The notes beneath the pieces are model-generated. The model was not told the DNA's origin. It did no database searches and saw only the letters and a list, made by a program, of their open reading frames with translations. A DNA stretch of 64,000 nt from Flavobacterium sp. SUN046 (GTDB taxonomy: Bacteria > Bacteroidota > Bacteroidia > Flavobacteriales > Flavobacteriaceae), in assembly GCF_028867965.1 (NCBI RefSeq), contig NZ_JAPQNT010000009.1, forward strand, positions 56,683 through 120,682, read 5' to 3'. The translations under genes and the position numbers were made by a program. Shown here piece by piece: positions 42,559 to 51,909 of this stretch. The number at the start of each line of letters is the position of its first letter. Within the stretch, counting starts at the first letter, position 1.

Positions 42559-44388
42559 TTATTGATACGGAACTACGTAAGGTTGACCAATTTGAAAATC
42601 ATGAAATTCAATATTTGAATTCTGAAAAGTATTCGTTTTGATAATGTTACTTCCGTCAATTGGCAATGATGGATAATAAGAAAACGAAATTTGGAAACTA
42701 CTAAAAACCAAATAATTATTGTTTACTAATACACCAATTCCTATTTGAGAATACATTTTATTTTTAAAAAACACGTTATTTCCTTCATCAAGAAATCCTA
42801 AAGTGTAATTTAAAAACGGACTAAAATTAAAGCCATACCAAGTTTTTTGATTATAAGATTGTGTTTGAAATGTGGTCAAGAATTTTTTAGTTCCAACTAA
42901 TGGCGAACTATTAAATCCGGGAATTCCGTTGATATCAATTAGGTTCAATCGATCTCTTGTTGTGTCCAATCGGTTGTTTCCTAAAACTAAGACTGGTTTT
43001 ACAAATTGTCGAAATTTCCAGCTTCCAATAGGAAATAAATCGGTGAAATAATTGGCTTCAATTTTTATGGTTGTTTGTTCCGTTTTTCCGTTATTAAAGA
43101 AACTTCCAAATTCAATATTTCCTTGCAAATAACCAAAATCAGTATAATCGCCATATGAAAATCGACTTCCAAAATAAGCTCGATTTTTATTATTTTTATT
43201 TTCAACACCACCAGTTATTGAGAATACTTTTCCGTAAGGCACATCTTCAACAATACCAAATCTAAACAAATATTTATCTTGGTGAAAGCGTTGACTAGAA
43301 ATTCCAATAGTTGCTAAACCCATTTTGGAAGAACTAAAATACGACAATGGATCGAAAGTAGTATCGGGTTTTTCTAGATAGGTTGTATTGCTAAATCCGA
43401 CCGAAACAATTAAATTAGTTCCTCTAGGAAATTCATTAGCATTTCCAAAAATATCAAATGCTCGTGCACCCCAAAATGAATAGCTTTTCACCTTGTAATT
43501 TAGTTGTGTAGTCACTAAACTAGTATCGGTTAAGAGTTCGCTGTAGGATTTGTAATCGTAATAAGTTCCGCCTGCCCAACGCGCGTAAGTAGAAAAAAAT
43601 GGTCTATCAACTCGTATGCTTTTAAATGTGTTATTATTCAAATCGGTTCGTGATTCAAGAGTGGTTTTAACAAAAGTATTTTTGAAATTCGGAATAATGT
43701 ATTTTGATTCGTATGCAAAAATGTTATTTGTAAAACTTCGAATATAATTCAAATCTAATTCGTGACCTAAGCCAAAAATATTGCGATCAGTTACCTCTAA
43801 GTTGGCTTTAGAATTAGAAAATGCGCCAGTCGGAATTAAACTCCAAGTATCAAGAACACGAATAGAAATATCAATAGAATCTTTGCAATTTGCAATTGGA
43901 ACTGGTTTGATAACAACACTTCTAATGTATCTTTGATTTCGTATTAAACGTTCAGATTCTTTTATTTTAAGTGAATCTAAATTGTCATTTTGTTTAAATA
44001 GTAATAAGTTTTTTATGGTCCATTTTTTACTTTTAACATGCAAACTATTTCCAAAACGTTCTATTTTTTTCTCGGGTTTATCGGTTGTATTTTCGGATGA
44101 ATATCCAAACGGATCTAGAGTTTCAATTTCGATGTTTCGAATAATTTTACACTCATACAAATCATACGATTTCTTTATTGGGTTGGTATAACTTCTTTTT
44201 TTCCGGGTAACTGTTGTAGTATTTTTTTTTCGAAACATCAATTTGTGAAAAAATTTAAAAAACTTTTTATCTTGAGAATATTCATCAATTTTTTTATAAA
44301 CAGAATCCGATTTAGTAGGCGCAGGCGTTTGAGCCATCATGATTTGACAGCTAAGAAGTACTATTAAAATATAAAAGTATAATTTCAA
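42559..44388 (-). CDS. BamA/Omp85-like outer-membrane protein
   Basis: A 609-residue exported protein; signal ends near MMAQ (about 20). Residues ~80-185 look like POTRA-type repeats (LYECKIIRNIEIETLDPFGYS, then RLIRNQRYIRSVVIKPVP). The rest is a 16-strand-type barrel, alternating aromatic/hydrophobic strands with loops, ending FHDFQIGQPYVVPYQ. This is the layout of surface-antigen/Omp85 proteins, but the final strand does not end in the usual aromatic F. The inserted or secreted substrate is unknown. Gene is monocistronic, in the - direction, downstream of the nucleoid-associated protein gene. Confidence 0.8.
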   Translation of the reverse strand: MKLYFYILIVLLSCQIMMAQTPAPTKSDSVYKKIDEYSQDKKFFKFFHKLMFRKKNTTTVTRKKRSYTNPIKKSYDLYECKIIRNIEIETLDPFGYSSENTTDKPEKKIERFGNSLHVKSKKWTIKNLLLFKQNDNLDSLKIKESERLIRNQRYIRSVVIKPVPIANCKDSIDISIRVLDTWSLIPTGAFSNSKANLEVTDRNIFGLGHELDLNYIRSFTNNIFAYESKYIIPNFKNTFVKTTLESRTDLNNNTFKSIRVDRPFFSTYARWAGGTYYDYKSYSELLTDTSLVTTQLNYKVKSYSFWGARAFDIFGNANEFPRGTNLIVSVGFSNTTYLEKPDTTFDPLSYFSSSKMGLATIGISSQRFHQDKYLFRFGIVEDVPYGKVFSITGGVENKNNKNRAYFGSRFSYGDYTDFGYLQGNIEFGSFFNNGKTEQTTIKIEANYFTDLFPIGSWKFRQFVKPVLVLGNNRLDTTRDRLNLIDINGIPGFNSSPLVGTKKFLTTFQTQSYNQKTWYGFNFSPFLNYTLGFLDEGNNVFFKNKMYSQIGIGVLVNNNYLVFSSFQISFSYYPSLPIDGSNIIKTNTFQNSNIEFHDFQIGQPYVVPYQ

Positions 44389-44462
44389 TTCTACAGATTT
44401 AAAGAAAGTAAAGATATTACATTGCAGTAAGAAACCTAAATCTTTAACAAATAAGAAAAAGA

Positions 44463-44491
44463 AATCCCCAATTGAATAACAATTGAGGATT
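44463..44491 (-). terminator. Rho-independent terminator of the nucleoid-associated gene
   Basis: On the - strand AATCCTCAATTG (44480-44491) pairs with CAATTGGGGATT (44463-44474, two mismatches) over a 5-nt loop, followed by T-rich sequence (complement of 44450-44462). It lies 46 bp downstream of the gene at 44538. Confidence 0.65.
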
Positions 44492-44537
44492 AATTATTTA
44501 TTTTTTTCACTGCAACCTGCAATCTGAAACCTGAAAC

Positions 44538-45596
44538 CTAACTCTTCTGTTCTTTATTAAAATAAACCAAGTAATAATACATTTGTTTTTCCTCGTCCCA
44601 ACCTTTTTCTACAAATTTCTCAGCGCTTTCTGGGTTTATAAAATCCAATTTAATTTGGATATTAGTATCTAGGTTAATCACATTTTTGATCGATTTACGA
44701 GCATCAGAAACAGCAGCATTAGCAATTGGAAATGACGTAACATCTTCAATACTGTATTTTTCGCCACGATCGGCTTTGTAGCTTTTGAATTCTGGAATCA
44801 AATCAGGATTATCCATAACTTCATTCAAGAAAGTAGTTTCTTCAAAGTTGTCGTTTTTAGCAAAATGGTTTACCGCACGATTCATAAACATTACTTCTTG
44901 CTTTTTATCTTCGGCAGGAAATACTACTTCTTTAGCAAACTCTTGACAGAATTTCAAATACTTTTTGGTCATGAAGTTTTCATCTTGAAAAGCATCAACC
45001 GATAGAAAATGTTCCAACCAATATTTGGCATCATAACGGTTGCTATCAATGGTTAAAATTTTGTAACCTTCTTCTTTTTTGTGATTGAAAATCAAACAAC
45101 CTTTATCTAATTTATTCAAGTTGATTCCTTCTTGAAGAATCATTTCTAAATTGCTGTTTTTTTCTTCAAATTGCAAGAAATCGGTGCGTACTTCACTTTT
45201 GAAAACGCCAATAGCATCAACAACATTATTGTCAATTGAAACGTTGGTTAAATAAGTGACATAAACTTCACCGTTCTTAATATGCGGATGATTGGATTGC
45301 TCAAAAAGATGTTGTGTAATCTTTTTAGAAACCTCATGTACCGAACTTGGATTAGTGAAAATTTCAGTTGCCAAGTTGAACATATCGTTGTATTCTAAAT
45401 CAACTTCATGCGCAAATTGAAAGTAATTTTCTTCTTTTTCACGAAATGATTTAAAGAAGTATTCCTTCAATAACGGAACAATTTCATCGTTCAATCCGTA
45501 TTGATTTTCAGATAAAAATATAGATTCGTTACGGCTTTTATTTCCTACGCGGTGTATTGATAAACTCTCAATATGAGTGTTGAATAAATTAATCAT
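44538..45596 (-). CDS. Nucleoid-associated protein (NdpA/YejK family)
   Basis: A 352-residue cytoplasmic protein of the 37-kDa nucleoid-associated (NdpA) family. It begins MINLFNTHIESLSIHRVGNK and continues with LSENQYGLNDEIVPLLKEYF and NYFQFAHEVDLEYNDMF, as in flavobacterial members. The C-terminal part includes DKGCLIFNHKKEEGYKILTID. The family binds DNA and is spread across the nucleoid in E. coli, with no fixed enzymatic role. It is a single gene, 120 bp from the pRiA4b-like gene upstream and has its own terminator. Sizes in this family are around 340-350 residues, so it is full length. Confidence 0.88.
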   Translation of the reverse strand: MINLFNTHIESLSIHRVGNKSRNESIFLSENQYGLNDEIVPLLKEYFFKSFREKEENYFQFAHEVDLEYNDMFNLATEIFTNPSSVHEVSKKITQHLFEQSNHPHIKNGEVYVTYLTNVSIDNNVVDAIGVFKSEVRTDFLQFEEKNSNLEMILQEGINLNKLDKGCLIFNHKKEEGYKILTIDSNRYDAKYWLEHFLSVDAFQDENFMTKKYLKFCQEFAKEVVFPAEDKKQEVMFMNRAVNHFAKNDNFEETTFLNEVMDNPDLIPEFKSYKADRGEKYSIEDVTSFPIANAAVSDARKSIKNVINLDTNIQIKLDFINPESAEKFVEKGWDEEKQMYYYLVYFNKEQKS

Positions 45597-45716
45597 GTTT
45601 TTGTTTTAGAATAAAGATGATAGAATATAGAACATAGATAGTTCATCATATTACAACACATCTTTACATATTTTATGTAGTCTTTTTTCTATTCTCTTTT
45701 GTCTGTTTTCTTGGTT

Positions 45717-46262
45717 TTAATTCCAATTCTCCTCAAATCCAAAATCCTCAAAGCTATCATCACTTCCAAAAGCATCAAGATCATCTTCGTCTAAATCGTC
45801 TTCAAATTCATTGTAACTTTCTTCTTCTTCAAAATCGGCTTGAAAATGTTTTTCCATTGCTTCGGCTGGCATTTCTCCGTGAGAAAATAATAGATTTGGA
45901 TAAACCATTCCGATTTCAACAGCTTCTTCAACGGCAGCTAATTCTACTAAAAATGTCCACATATTGATAAAATCATAAACGTAGATTATTTTAGTATTTT
46001 CAGTATCTAATATATCAGCCAATTGATAATCGCTCATGATTTTGTTTTCGCCAGGAATATCTCCAGCATCAAACATCGGAATTTCGTCTTCTTGATTCCA
46101 AGTGTCGTCACAAGTGTAAAATGATGCTACTTCTAATCCGTCAAAGCCAAAAGCATTTACGATTGCATTGTGTAAATCTTCTAAAGTATCGTCTTGAAGA
46201 ATAGCAATATCTCTAAAAATATCTTCTTCGGCATCGAGAATAACTCTAAATTTATAAACCAT
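45717..46262 (-). CDS. pRiA4b ORF-3-like protein
   Basis: A 181-residue cytoplasmic protein of the plasmid pRiA4b ORF-3 (IS1096 TnpR-like) family. It begins YKFRVILDAEEDIFRDI, with the family signature ILQDDTLEDLHNAIVNAFGF and an SFYTCDD stretch. The last ~40 residues are very acidic (EEEESYNEFEDDLDEDD), suggesting a nucleic-acid mimic or solubility tail. In this genus the gene is normally chromosomal and is not linked to mobile elements; no IS is seen here. Cellular role unknown. It stands alone between the NdpA-like and LpxR-like genes. Confidence 0.85.
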   Translation of the reverse strand: MVYKFRVILDAEEDIFRDIAILQDDTLEDLHNAIVNAFGFDGLEVASFYTCDDTWNQEDEIPMFDAGDIPGENKIMSDYQLADILDTENTKIIYVYDFINMWTFLVELAAVEEAVEIGMVYPNLLFSHGEMPAEAMEKHFQADFEEEESYNEFEDDLDEDDLDAFGSDDSFEDFGFEENWN

Positions 46263-46363
46263 GATTCTAATTTTATTTGAAGCGTCAAAGGTAAAATATA
46301 AATTAGAAAAACGAATTACGATTTGCGAATTGTTGATAAGATTTTAAATTATTGAAGTTGAGT

Positions 46364-47317
46364 TTATAATCGAAAACCAATTTTTATTCCGCCCCATTTG
46401 TAAGCTCGACCAATTTCGTATTCTCGAGTTTGAAGTGTTTGAAAATATTCAAAATACATTCTTTTTGTTTGCATTATTAAGCCATAATTACTTTGAGCTG
46501 TAAAACGTTCAATCGAATTAATTGTGTACGGACTTTTATCATTAAATAATCCGCCTTGAAGTGTTGCATCATAACCAATTGCACTAACTAAAGCTTGTGA
46601 GAAAAAGTAAATTTCAAATTTATTTTGGTGTTTAGAACTTGAAAACGGACTGTTTATTATTCCGATTGTTGCGTTCAAACCCAAAGAAGCATTGGTATAT
46701 AAAGTCCCAATTTTAGCATTAGAACTGGCATTTAATGAAAATAAATTGGCGTAACGAATCAATTGCTTTTCGTAATTCAATTCATAATTCAGCACGATAT
46801 CATTTTTAATTTGATTTTGCCAACCGCCCGGAATTGTGTTTCCGGTAGCTTTATGAATTGCAACTTGCATTTCTTTTCCGAATGCTCCTGGACCAATAAT
46901 TCCAACATTTAATGAGGAAACAAATCTTGATTTTTGAATTGTATCTGTAGCAATAGCAAAACTTTTTAGCATTATTGCTGCTGCAAATGGTCGGTCGTCG
47001 TATTGAATTTCTTCACTTTTAATATTATCTGGAGTAAATCCGATATGTTCTATCGATAATCCATATTTGAATTCACTATTTGTAGGTTTTAAAAACAAAT
47101 AATTAATTGGATTTTTTTTAAAAATTGGCGCGACTAATTCAAAATTATAACCTTGAGTATAATTCTGATCGGTTCCAGTAAAATAATCATTATCATAATT
47201 AAAACGAAAATAATTCGGCGCTTTAATATCTCTAAATGAAGCGGTATTTTCTATCTTTTGAGCTAAAAGTAGCGCTGGAACAAAGAAAAGTAAGAGTATA
47301 AGTTTTGTAGTTTTCAT
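46364..47317 (-). CDS. LpxR-family outer-membrane lipid A deacylase-like protein (DUF2219)
   Basis: A 317-residue outer-membrane barrel of the LpxR/DUF2219 family. Signal peptide ends at LLLAQ (about 20). The first strand, NYFRFNYDNDYFTGTDQNYTQGY, contains the Asn-Asp pair (N43, D44) and Thr residues used in the LpxR active site, followed by EHIGFTPDN. The last strand ends GGIKIGFRL. LpxR proteins remove the 3'-acyloxyacyl group of lipid A in enteric bacteria; in Bacteroidetes the substrate is unproven. It is a monocistronic gene, 33 bp from the VOC gene downstream of it on the - strand. Confidence 0.82.
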   Translation of the reverse strand: MKTTKLILLLFFVPALLLAQKIENTASFRDIKAPNYFRFNYDNDYFTGTDQNYTQGYNFELVAPIFKKNPINYLFLKPTNSEFKYGLSIEHIGFTPDNIKSEEIQYDDRPFAAAIMLKSFAIATDTIQKSRFVSSLNVGIIGPGAFGKEMQVAIHKATGNTIPGGWQNQIKNDIVLNYELNYEKQLIRYANLFSLNASSNAKIGTLYTNASLGLNATIGIINSPFSSSKHQNKFEIYFFSQALVSAIGYDATLQGGLFNDKSPYTINSIERFTAQSNYGLIMQTKRMYFEYFQTLQTREYEIGRAYKWGGIKIGFRL

Positions 47318-47350
47318 ATTTTAAAGTACGAAATCTTCTAAACTTAAGTT

Positions 47351-47740
47351 TTATCGTTCATAAAATTCTATTGGCAAATCATTAGGATCATTCATGAAGA
47401 AAAATTGCTTTTTAGTATGTTCATCAATTCGAATTTCTTCGGCAAATAAATTTTTAGAAATAATATAATCTCTAGTTTTTTGAATATCATTGACTTCAAA
47501 TGCTAAATGTCTTAATCCATTGGCTTCTGGACTTGAAATTCTTTTTGGCGGATTGGGAAACGAGAATAATTCGATACAATAAGTTCCGTTTAATGCCAAA
47601 TCTAGTTTATACGATTCGCGTTCGGCACGATAAATTTCTTGAACAATTTCTAAACCCAAAATGTTGGTATAAAAATCTTTAGAAACTTCATAATTAGAAC
47701 AAATTATAGCGATGTGATGGATTTTATTAAGTTGTAGCAT
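47351..47740 (-). CDS. VOC-family protein (YaeR/glyoxalase-like)
   Basis: A 129-residue metal-binding VOC fold protein, two betaalphabetabetabeta modules. Metal ligand candidates: H9 in HHIAII, E in CIELF, H in LRHLAFE and E near the end (DLPIEFYE). The size and the IHHIAIICSNY start match the YaeR/SMU-type glyoxalase-like proteins. A substrate, possibly a methylglyoxal-like adduct, is not proven. The gene is 33 bp upstream of the LpxR-like gene on the same strand, so the two may be co-transcribed. Confidence 0.87.
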   Translation of the reverse strand: MLQLNKIHHIAIICSNYEVSKDFYTNILGLEIVQEIYRAERESYKLDLALNGTYCIELFSFPNPPKRISSPEANGLRHLAFEVNDIQKTRDYIISKNLFAEEIRIDEHTKKQFFFMNDPNDLPIEFYER

Positions 47741-47859
47741 TAAAGTATCATTTGAAGTAAAAATAATAAATTCTGTTGATAGTTAAATCGAAACTAATCA
47801 TTTTAACGTATTTTATTTCAATTAGGAATTTGTATTTTTGAACACATTAAAAATAAGTT

Positions 47860-48621
47860 ATGAAGATTGTTATATCGCCAGCCAAATCATTGGATTTTGA
47901 AAGTCCGTTACCAACTCAATTACACACTGAATACGGTTTTGTAAAGCAATCGTTAGCAATTGATAAGGTTTTGAAAAAGAAAAAACCTAAACAATTAATG
48001 GATTTGATGTCAATTTCAGACAAACTTGCCGATTTGAATTGGAATAGAAATCAAGTACGAAATGTTGCTGAAATTTCTACAGAAAATGCTCGCCAAGCTA
48101 TTTATGCTTTTAATGGAGAAGTTTATATTGGATTGGATTCGTATTCTTTATCGGAAGAAAAAATAACTGTTTTGCAAGACAAACTCCGAATACTTTCTGG
48201 ATTATATGGTTTGCTGAAACCACTTGATTTAATGCAGCCTTACCGATTGGAAATGGGAACCAAATTACCAATTGGAACTAAAAAAAACTTATACGAATTT
48301 TGGAAACCAATAATTACCAAAGAATTAAATTCTGAATTAGAAAAAGGCGAATTATTTATCAATCTAGCAAGTAATGAATATTTTGATGCAGTTGATGTAA
48401 AGAAATTAAAAGTTCTAGTAATTACTCCAGAATTTAAAGATTACAAAGACGGAAAATTAAAAATGATTAGTTTTTTTGCCAAGAAGGCGAGAGGTTTAAT
48501 GGTTCGTTATATTATTGATACAAATGCCGAAACCATTGATGATTTAAAAGGATTCAATTATGAAGGTTATGCTTTTGATGCTAATTTAAGTAAAGCAAAT
48601 ACGTTGGTTTTTACGAGATAA
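47860..48621 (+). CDS. yaaA: Peroxide stress protein YaaA (DUF328)
   Basis: A 253-residue cytoplasmic protein of the YaaA family. It begins MKIVISPAKSLDFESP and carries PYRLEMGTKLPI, INLASNEYF, IS(F)FAKKARGLMVRYII and YEGYAFD near the C-terminus, the standard block order. YaaA lowers iron-driven oxidative damage to DNA in E. coli, and the fold contains a DNA-binding helix-hairpin-helix. TATTTTTG at 47833-47840 fits a -7 box and gives a leader of about twelve bases. It is the only + strand gene in this stretch. The stop is 2 bp from the stop of the next convergent gene. Confidence 0.92.
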   Translation: MKIVISPAKSLDFESPLPTQLHTEYGFVKQSLAIDKVLKKKKPKQLMDLMSISDKLADLNWNRNQVRNVAEISTENARQAIYAFNGEVYIGLDSYSLSEEKITVLQDKLRILSGLYGLLKPLDLMQPYRLEMGTKLPIGTKKNLYEFWKPIITKELNSELEKGELFINLASNEYFDAVDVKKLKVLVITPEFKDYKDGKLKMISFFAKKARGLMVRYIIDTNAETIDDLKGFNYEGYAFDANLSKANTLVFTR

Positions 48622-48623
48622 TT

Positions 48624-48971
48624 TTAAACGTATAAATATTCTTGGTATTCTCTAATTGTTTCCCGAGTTGCTTTGCGTTGGTCGCGTGCAATTTCTCTAA
48701 CAGCATCTACACCTTTTTTGGCACAGCGTTTTACTTTGGATAATTTGGATGAAAATTCTAATAACTTCTTGGCATCATCAGGAGTTAATTTCGATTTTAG
48801 TTCGTTTACTAATTCACTAAACTCGCTAACAACGGCACTATTTTCTTCATAATCTGATTTTAATTCCACTAACAATTCATCAATTTCGTTAGTAATATCA
48901 TTACTAATGTCTTCACTTTTCTTGCAAAGTTCTGCGATGATTTTCTTGTCATTGTTACCAAAAAGTCCCAT
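48624..48971 (-). CDS. Small alpha-helical protein of unknown function
   Basis: A 115-residue cytoplasmic protein, almost entirely helical by appearance. It starts MGLFGNNDKK, which is a frequent opening of small flavobacterial proteins. A coiled-coil-like stretch, about residues 15-60, is rich in E, S and L (ELLVELKSDYEENSAVVSEF). The C-terminus is basic. No known family was recognised. It is convergent with yaaA and separated by ~160 bp from the efflux operon. Confidence 0.7.
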   Translation of the reverse strand: MGLFGNNDKKIIAELCKKSEDISNDITNEIDELLVELKSDYEENSAVVSEFSELVNELKSKLTPDDAKKLLEFSSKLSKVKRCAKKGVDAVREIARDQRKATRETIREYQEYLYV

Positions 48972-49077
48972 GATTGAATAGTTTTTTAAATTAATATAAA
49001 GTTAACAATCAATCAAATATAAATAAAAAATTAGTTGGTTAACAAAATTGTTAATAAGTTCTATTTTTAGTTAAAAC

Positions 49078-49110
49078 AAAAAACTCCGAAATAAAATTCC
49101 AGAGTTTTTT
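49078..49110 (-). terminator. Terminator of the efflux operon
   Basis: AAAAAACTC (49078-49086 complement GAGTTTTTT) pairs with the complement of GAGTTTTTT (49102-49110); both strands carry T or A runs. It lies just after the DHA2 transporter stop (49135). Confidence 0.7.
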
Positions 49111-49134
49111 AACCAACATTTAATTAACCAAATT

Positions 49135-50712
49135 TTAATGTGCTGCGTCTGCTAAATTTATTTTGTTTTTTCCTCTTTTTATAAGAAGAATAATCGGAAT
49201 ACAGCACAAGAATAAAATACCCAAGTACAAAAATATATCCATGTAAGACAATACGGTACTCTGTTTTGTAACAGAAAAATCCAATACTTGATATGCTTTT
49301 TTGAGTGCTTCATTAGCAGCAAATCCTTTCGACATAAATGCGCGTTGTAATATTTCAATACGTTGTTGAACTTCAACTCGAGTAGTATCAAGATGCGGAA
49401 TTAAATCAACTCTATGTTTTTGAGAAAATCGGGTAATAAAAGTTGTTACAATTGCTACACCAAATGATCCACCAAGTTGTCTAAACATTCCAGTAAAAGC
49501 GGCGCCTTCACCAATACTTTTACCTTGCAAAGTTGATAACGAAAGTGCTGTAATTGGCACAAAAAGTAATCCTAAACCAATTCCTCTAAATATTAAAGGC
49601 CAAAAGAAATGTTCAACACCAGTGTCAATTGTCATAATGTTTCGCATCCAAAAAGTGAAAATGAAAAACACTAAAAATCCAACGCCAACCATGTAACCTT
49701 GTGGAATTCCTTTTTGAATCATTTTACCAACAAATGGCATTAAAATGGCGGTTGTAATGGAACCCGGAATTAATAATAATCCTGCATCAGTTGCCGTCCA
49801 ACCTAAAACCGATTGCGTGTAAATTGGTATTACTAAAGTCGAACTATACAATCCGAAACCTAGAATAAAACACATTACAATTCCGATGCGAAGATTTCCA
49901 TCTTTTAGAACTCCTAAATTAACAATCGGATGTTTGTAAGTGAGTTCTCTCCAAATAAAAGCGAGTAATCCGAATAGTGAAGTTACGCTCAACGCGACTA
50001 TTAACGGTTCGTTAAACCAATCGTCTTGTTGCCCATGTTCTAATACAAATTGAAGTGATCCTACAAATAATGCTAAGAACAAAATTCCCCACCAATCGAC
50101 TTGATTTGCTTTGAGTTTTTCGCCATATTTTGGACTTCTAACAAATGTTAATGTCAAAATTGTAGCAATAATTCCGAGTGGAATATTGATATAAAAAATA
50201 AAAGGCCAAGACGCATGATCAACAATATATCCACCTAATGGCGGACCAAGCGTTGGACCAACAATAACTCCCATTCCGTAAATTGCTTGCGCCATTCCAC
50301 GTTTTGCTACCGGATAACTTTCGGTAATAATGGTTTGAGCGGTTACCAATAATGCACCGCCACCAAGTCCTTGAATGAACCTAAAAGCGACTAATTCCCA
50401 TATATTAGTTGCGTTTCCGCATAAAAACGAAGCGGTTGTAAATATGATTATTGATACGGCGAAATAATTTCGTCTTCCAAATTGTTGCGATAACCAGCTC
50501 GTCATCGGAATCACAATAACGTTGGCAATAGCATAAGCAGTAATCACCCAAGCCACGTCAGTAAGTGTCGCGCCTAGACTTCCTCTCATGTTGGTTAACG
50601 CCACATTTACGATGGTTGTATCAACAATTTCCAACAAAGCACACATTACCGCAGTTATTGTAATAATAACGCGTCTAAAGCCATATTCTACTAAATCGTC
50701 TGCTTGAACCAT
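49135..50712 (-). CDS. DHA2-type (EmrB/QacA-like) MFS drug efflux permease
   Basis: A 525-residue inner-membrane multidrug exporter with 14 helices. Motifs: helix 1 region LEIVDTTIVNVAL, loop LSQQFGRRNYF (motif A), and motif C-like ALLVTAQTIITES plus GPTLGPPLGGYIVD in helix 5. Its tail KRGKNKIN is basic. Works with an HlyD-type periplasmic adaptor and TolC-like outer-membrane channel, encoded upstream in the same operon. Substrates are hydrophobic toxic compounds by family; the actual ones are unknown. A 110-bp gap with an inverted repeat separates it from the adaptor gene. Confidence 0.92.
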   Translation of the reverse strand: MVQADDLVEYGFRRVIITITAVMCALLEIVDTTIVNVALTNMRGSLGATLTDVAWVITAYAIANVIVIPMTSWLSQQFGRRNYFAVSIIIFTTASFLCGNATNIWELVAFRFIQGLGGGALLVTAQTIITESYPVAKRGMAQAIYGMGVIVGPTLGPPLGGYIVDHASWPFIFYINIPLGIIATILTLTFVRSPKYGEKLKANQVDWWGILFLALFVGSLQFVLEHGQQDDWFNEPLIVALSVTSLFGLLAFIWRELTYKHPIVNLGVLKDGNLRIGIVMCFILGFGLYSSTLVIPIYTQSVLGWTATDAGLLLIPGSITTAILMPFVGKMIQKGIPQGYMVGVGFLVFFIFTFWMRNIMTIDTGVEHFFWPLIFRGIGLGLLFVPITALSLSTLQGKSIGEGAAFTGMFRQLGGSFGVAIVTTFITRFSQKHRVDLIPHLDTTRVEVQQRIEILQRAFMSKGFAANEALKKAYQVLDFSVTKQSTVLSYMDIFLYLGILFLCCIPIILLIKRGKNKINLADAAH

Positions 50713-50737
50713 TTTAATTTTAGATTTTAGATATTAA

Positions 50738-50816
50738 ATATTAGATTTTAGATATAATGGCTTAGTTAAAACTAAATTTACTTTGATAAGTATATTTGAT
50801 ATCTAAAATCTAATAT
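50738..50816. repeat. Inverted repeat between MFS and HlyD genes
   Basis: ATATTAGATTTTAGATAT (50738-50755) is a perfect inverted copy of ATATCTAAAATCTAATAT (50799-50816), 43 bp apart. A related segment lies upstream of bcp at about 16826-16842. It may be a dispersed element or a hairpin that tunes expression of the downstream permease. Confidence 0.75.
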
Positions 50817-50822
50817 CTAAAA

Positions 50823-51902
50823 TTATTTTAAATGAACATCCACATCAGCATTCATTCCCGGACGAAGTAATTTCAATTTTTCAAGATCATTATCAGCATC
50901 AATTGAAATTTTTACTGGCAAACGTTGAATGGTTTTTACGAAATTTCCTGTAGCATTATCTGGAGGCAAAATTGAAAATCGTGCACCTGTAGCAGGAGAA
51001 AAACTAGCAACTGTTCCTTTTAATTCGGTATCTGGATAAGCATCTACTTTGATAGTTACTTTTTGACCAACAATCATTTTGTCTAATTGGGTTTCTTTAA
51101 AATTGGCTGTTACCCAAGCTTCTGAATTGTTGATAATATAAAATAATGATTGTCCAGGTTGTAAAAATTGTCCAGCTTGAATAGATACTTTAGAAACTTG
51201 TCCGTCAATAGCTGCAGTTACAACTGTGTAATCTAAATTTAATTTGGCTGCTTCTAAATTTGCTTGAGCACGTTTGATATTTGCTGCTGCAACATCGGCT
51301 TGCTTATTGGAAACATTTGTTCTAGCTGCTGCCACATTTTTTTGAAACGAACTTGCTTTTTGTTGTTCTTGCAAAATTCTCAATTGACTTTGAGCTTCCA
51401 GTTTTGCTGCTTCTGCTTGTTCGAATTGTTGTTTGGTAATCGAATGATTTTTATACAAATTTGAATATCTGTCAAAATCATTAGAAGCTCTGTTCAATCT
51501 AATTTTTGCAGTTTCAATATTTCCACCAGCCGATTGCACATTGGCATCAGAAACCGAAACATTAGCTTGTGCCGTTCCAATATCTGCTTTTGAAGCTTCA
51601 AAACTTCCTTCTGCCGAAACTAAAGCAGCTTTTGCATCTTCCAATTTCACCAAATAATCTCGGTTGTCAATTGTGAATAATGTGTCGCCTTTTTTTACAA
51701 AATCATTGTCTTTTACAAAAACTTTGATAACATAGCCAGCAACTCTAGGAATTATCGGATTCATGTTTTTTTCTATTTGCGCATCATCAGTCGATTCGTG
51801 TGCTAATGAGTGCAAGTATTTAATCACGCCGTAAGTTCCGCCAAGAATAATTAATGTGGCAAAAATGAATATAAATTTTTTATTGGTTTGTTTCTTTTCC
51901 AT
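50823..51902 (-). CDS. HlyD/EmrA-family periplasmic adaptor protein
   Basis: A 359-residue membrane-fusion protein. One N-terminal membrane helix (about residues 8-25) anchors it, then a lipoyl half-motif (IPRVAGYVIKVFVKDNDFVKKG). A long coiled-coil hairpin (~95-200, rich in Ala, Gln, Asn, Lys) is followed by the second lipoyl half (DGQVSKVSIQAGQFLQPGQ) and a beta-barrel domain ending RPGMNADVDVHLK. It links the DHA2 permease (49135) to the TolC-like channel (51910). The gene is 7 bp downstream of the channel gene. Confidence 0.93.
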   Translation of the reverse strand: MEKKQTNKKFIFIFATLIILGGTYGVIKYLHSLAHESTDDAQIEKNMNPIIPRVAGYVIKVFVKDNDFVKKGDTLFTIDNRDYLVKLEDAKAALVSAEGSFEASKADIGTAQANVSVSDANVQSAGGNIETAKIRLNRASNDFDRYSNLYKNHSITKQQFEQAEAAKLEAQSQLRILQEQQKASSFQKNVAAARTNVSNKQADVAAANIKRAQANLEAAKLNLDYTVVTAAIDGQVSKVSIQAGQFLQPGQSLFYIINNSEAWVTANFKETQLDKMIVGQKVTIKVDAYPDTELKGTVASFSPATGARFSILPPDNATGNFVKTIQRLPVKISIDADNDLEKLKLLRPGMNADVDVHLK

Positions 51903-51909
51903 GATGCTA

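Noticed and set aside
45717-46262. pRiA4b/TnpR-like gene as sign of a mobile element
   Set aside because: The family name is historical; there is no transposase, terminal repeat or other mobile gene nearby.
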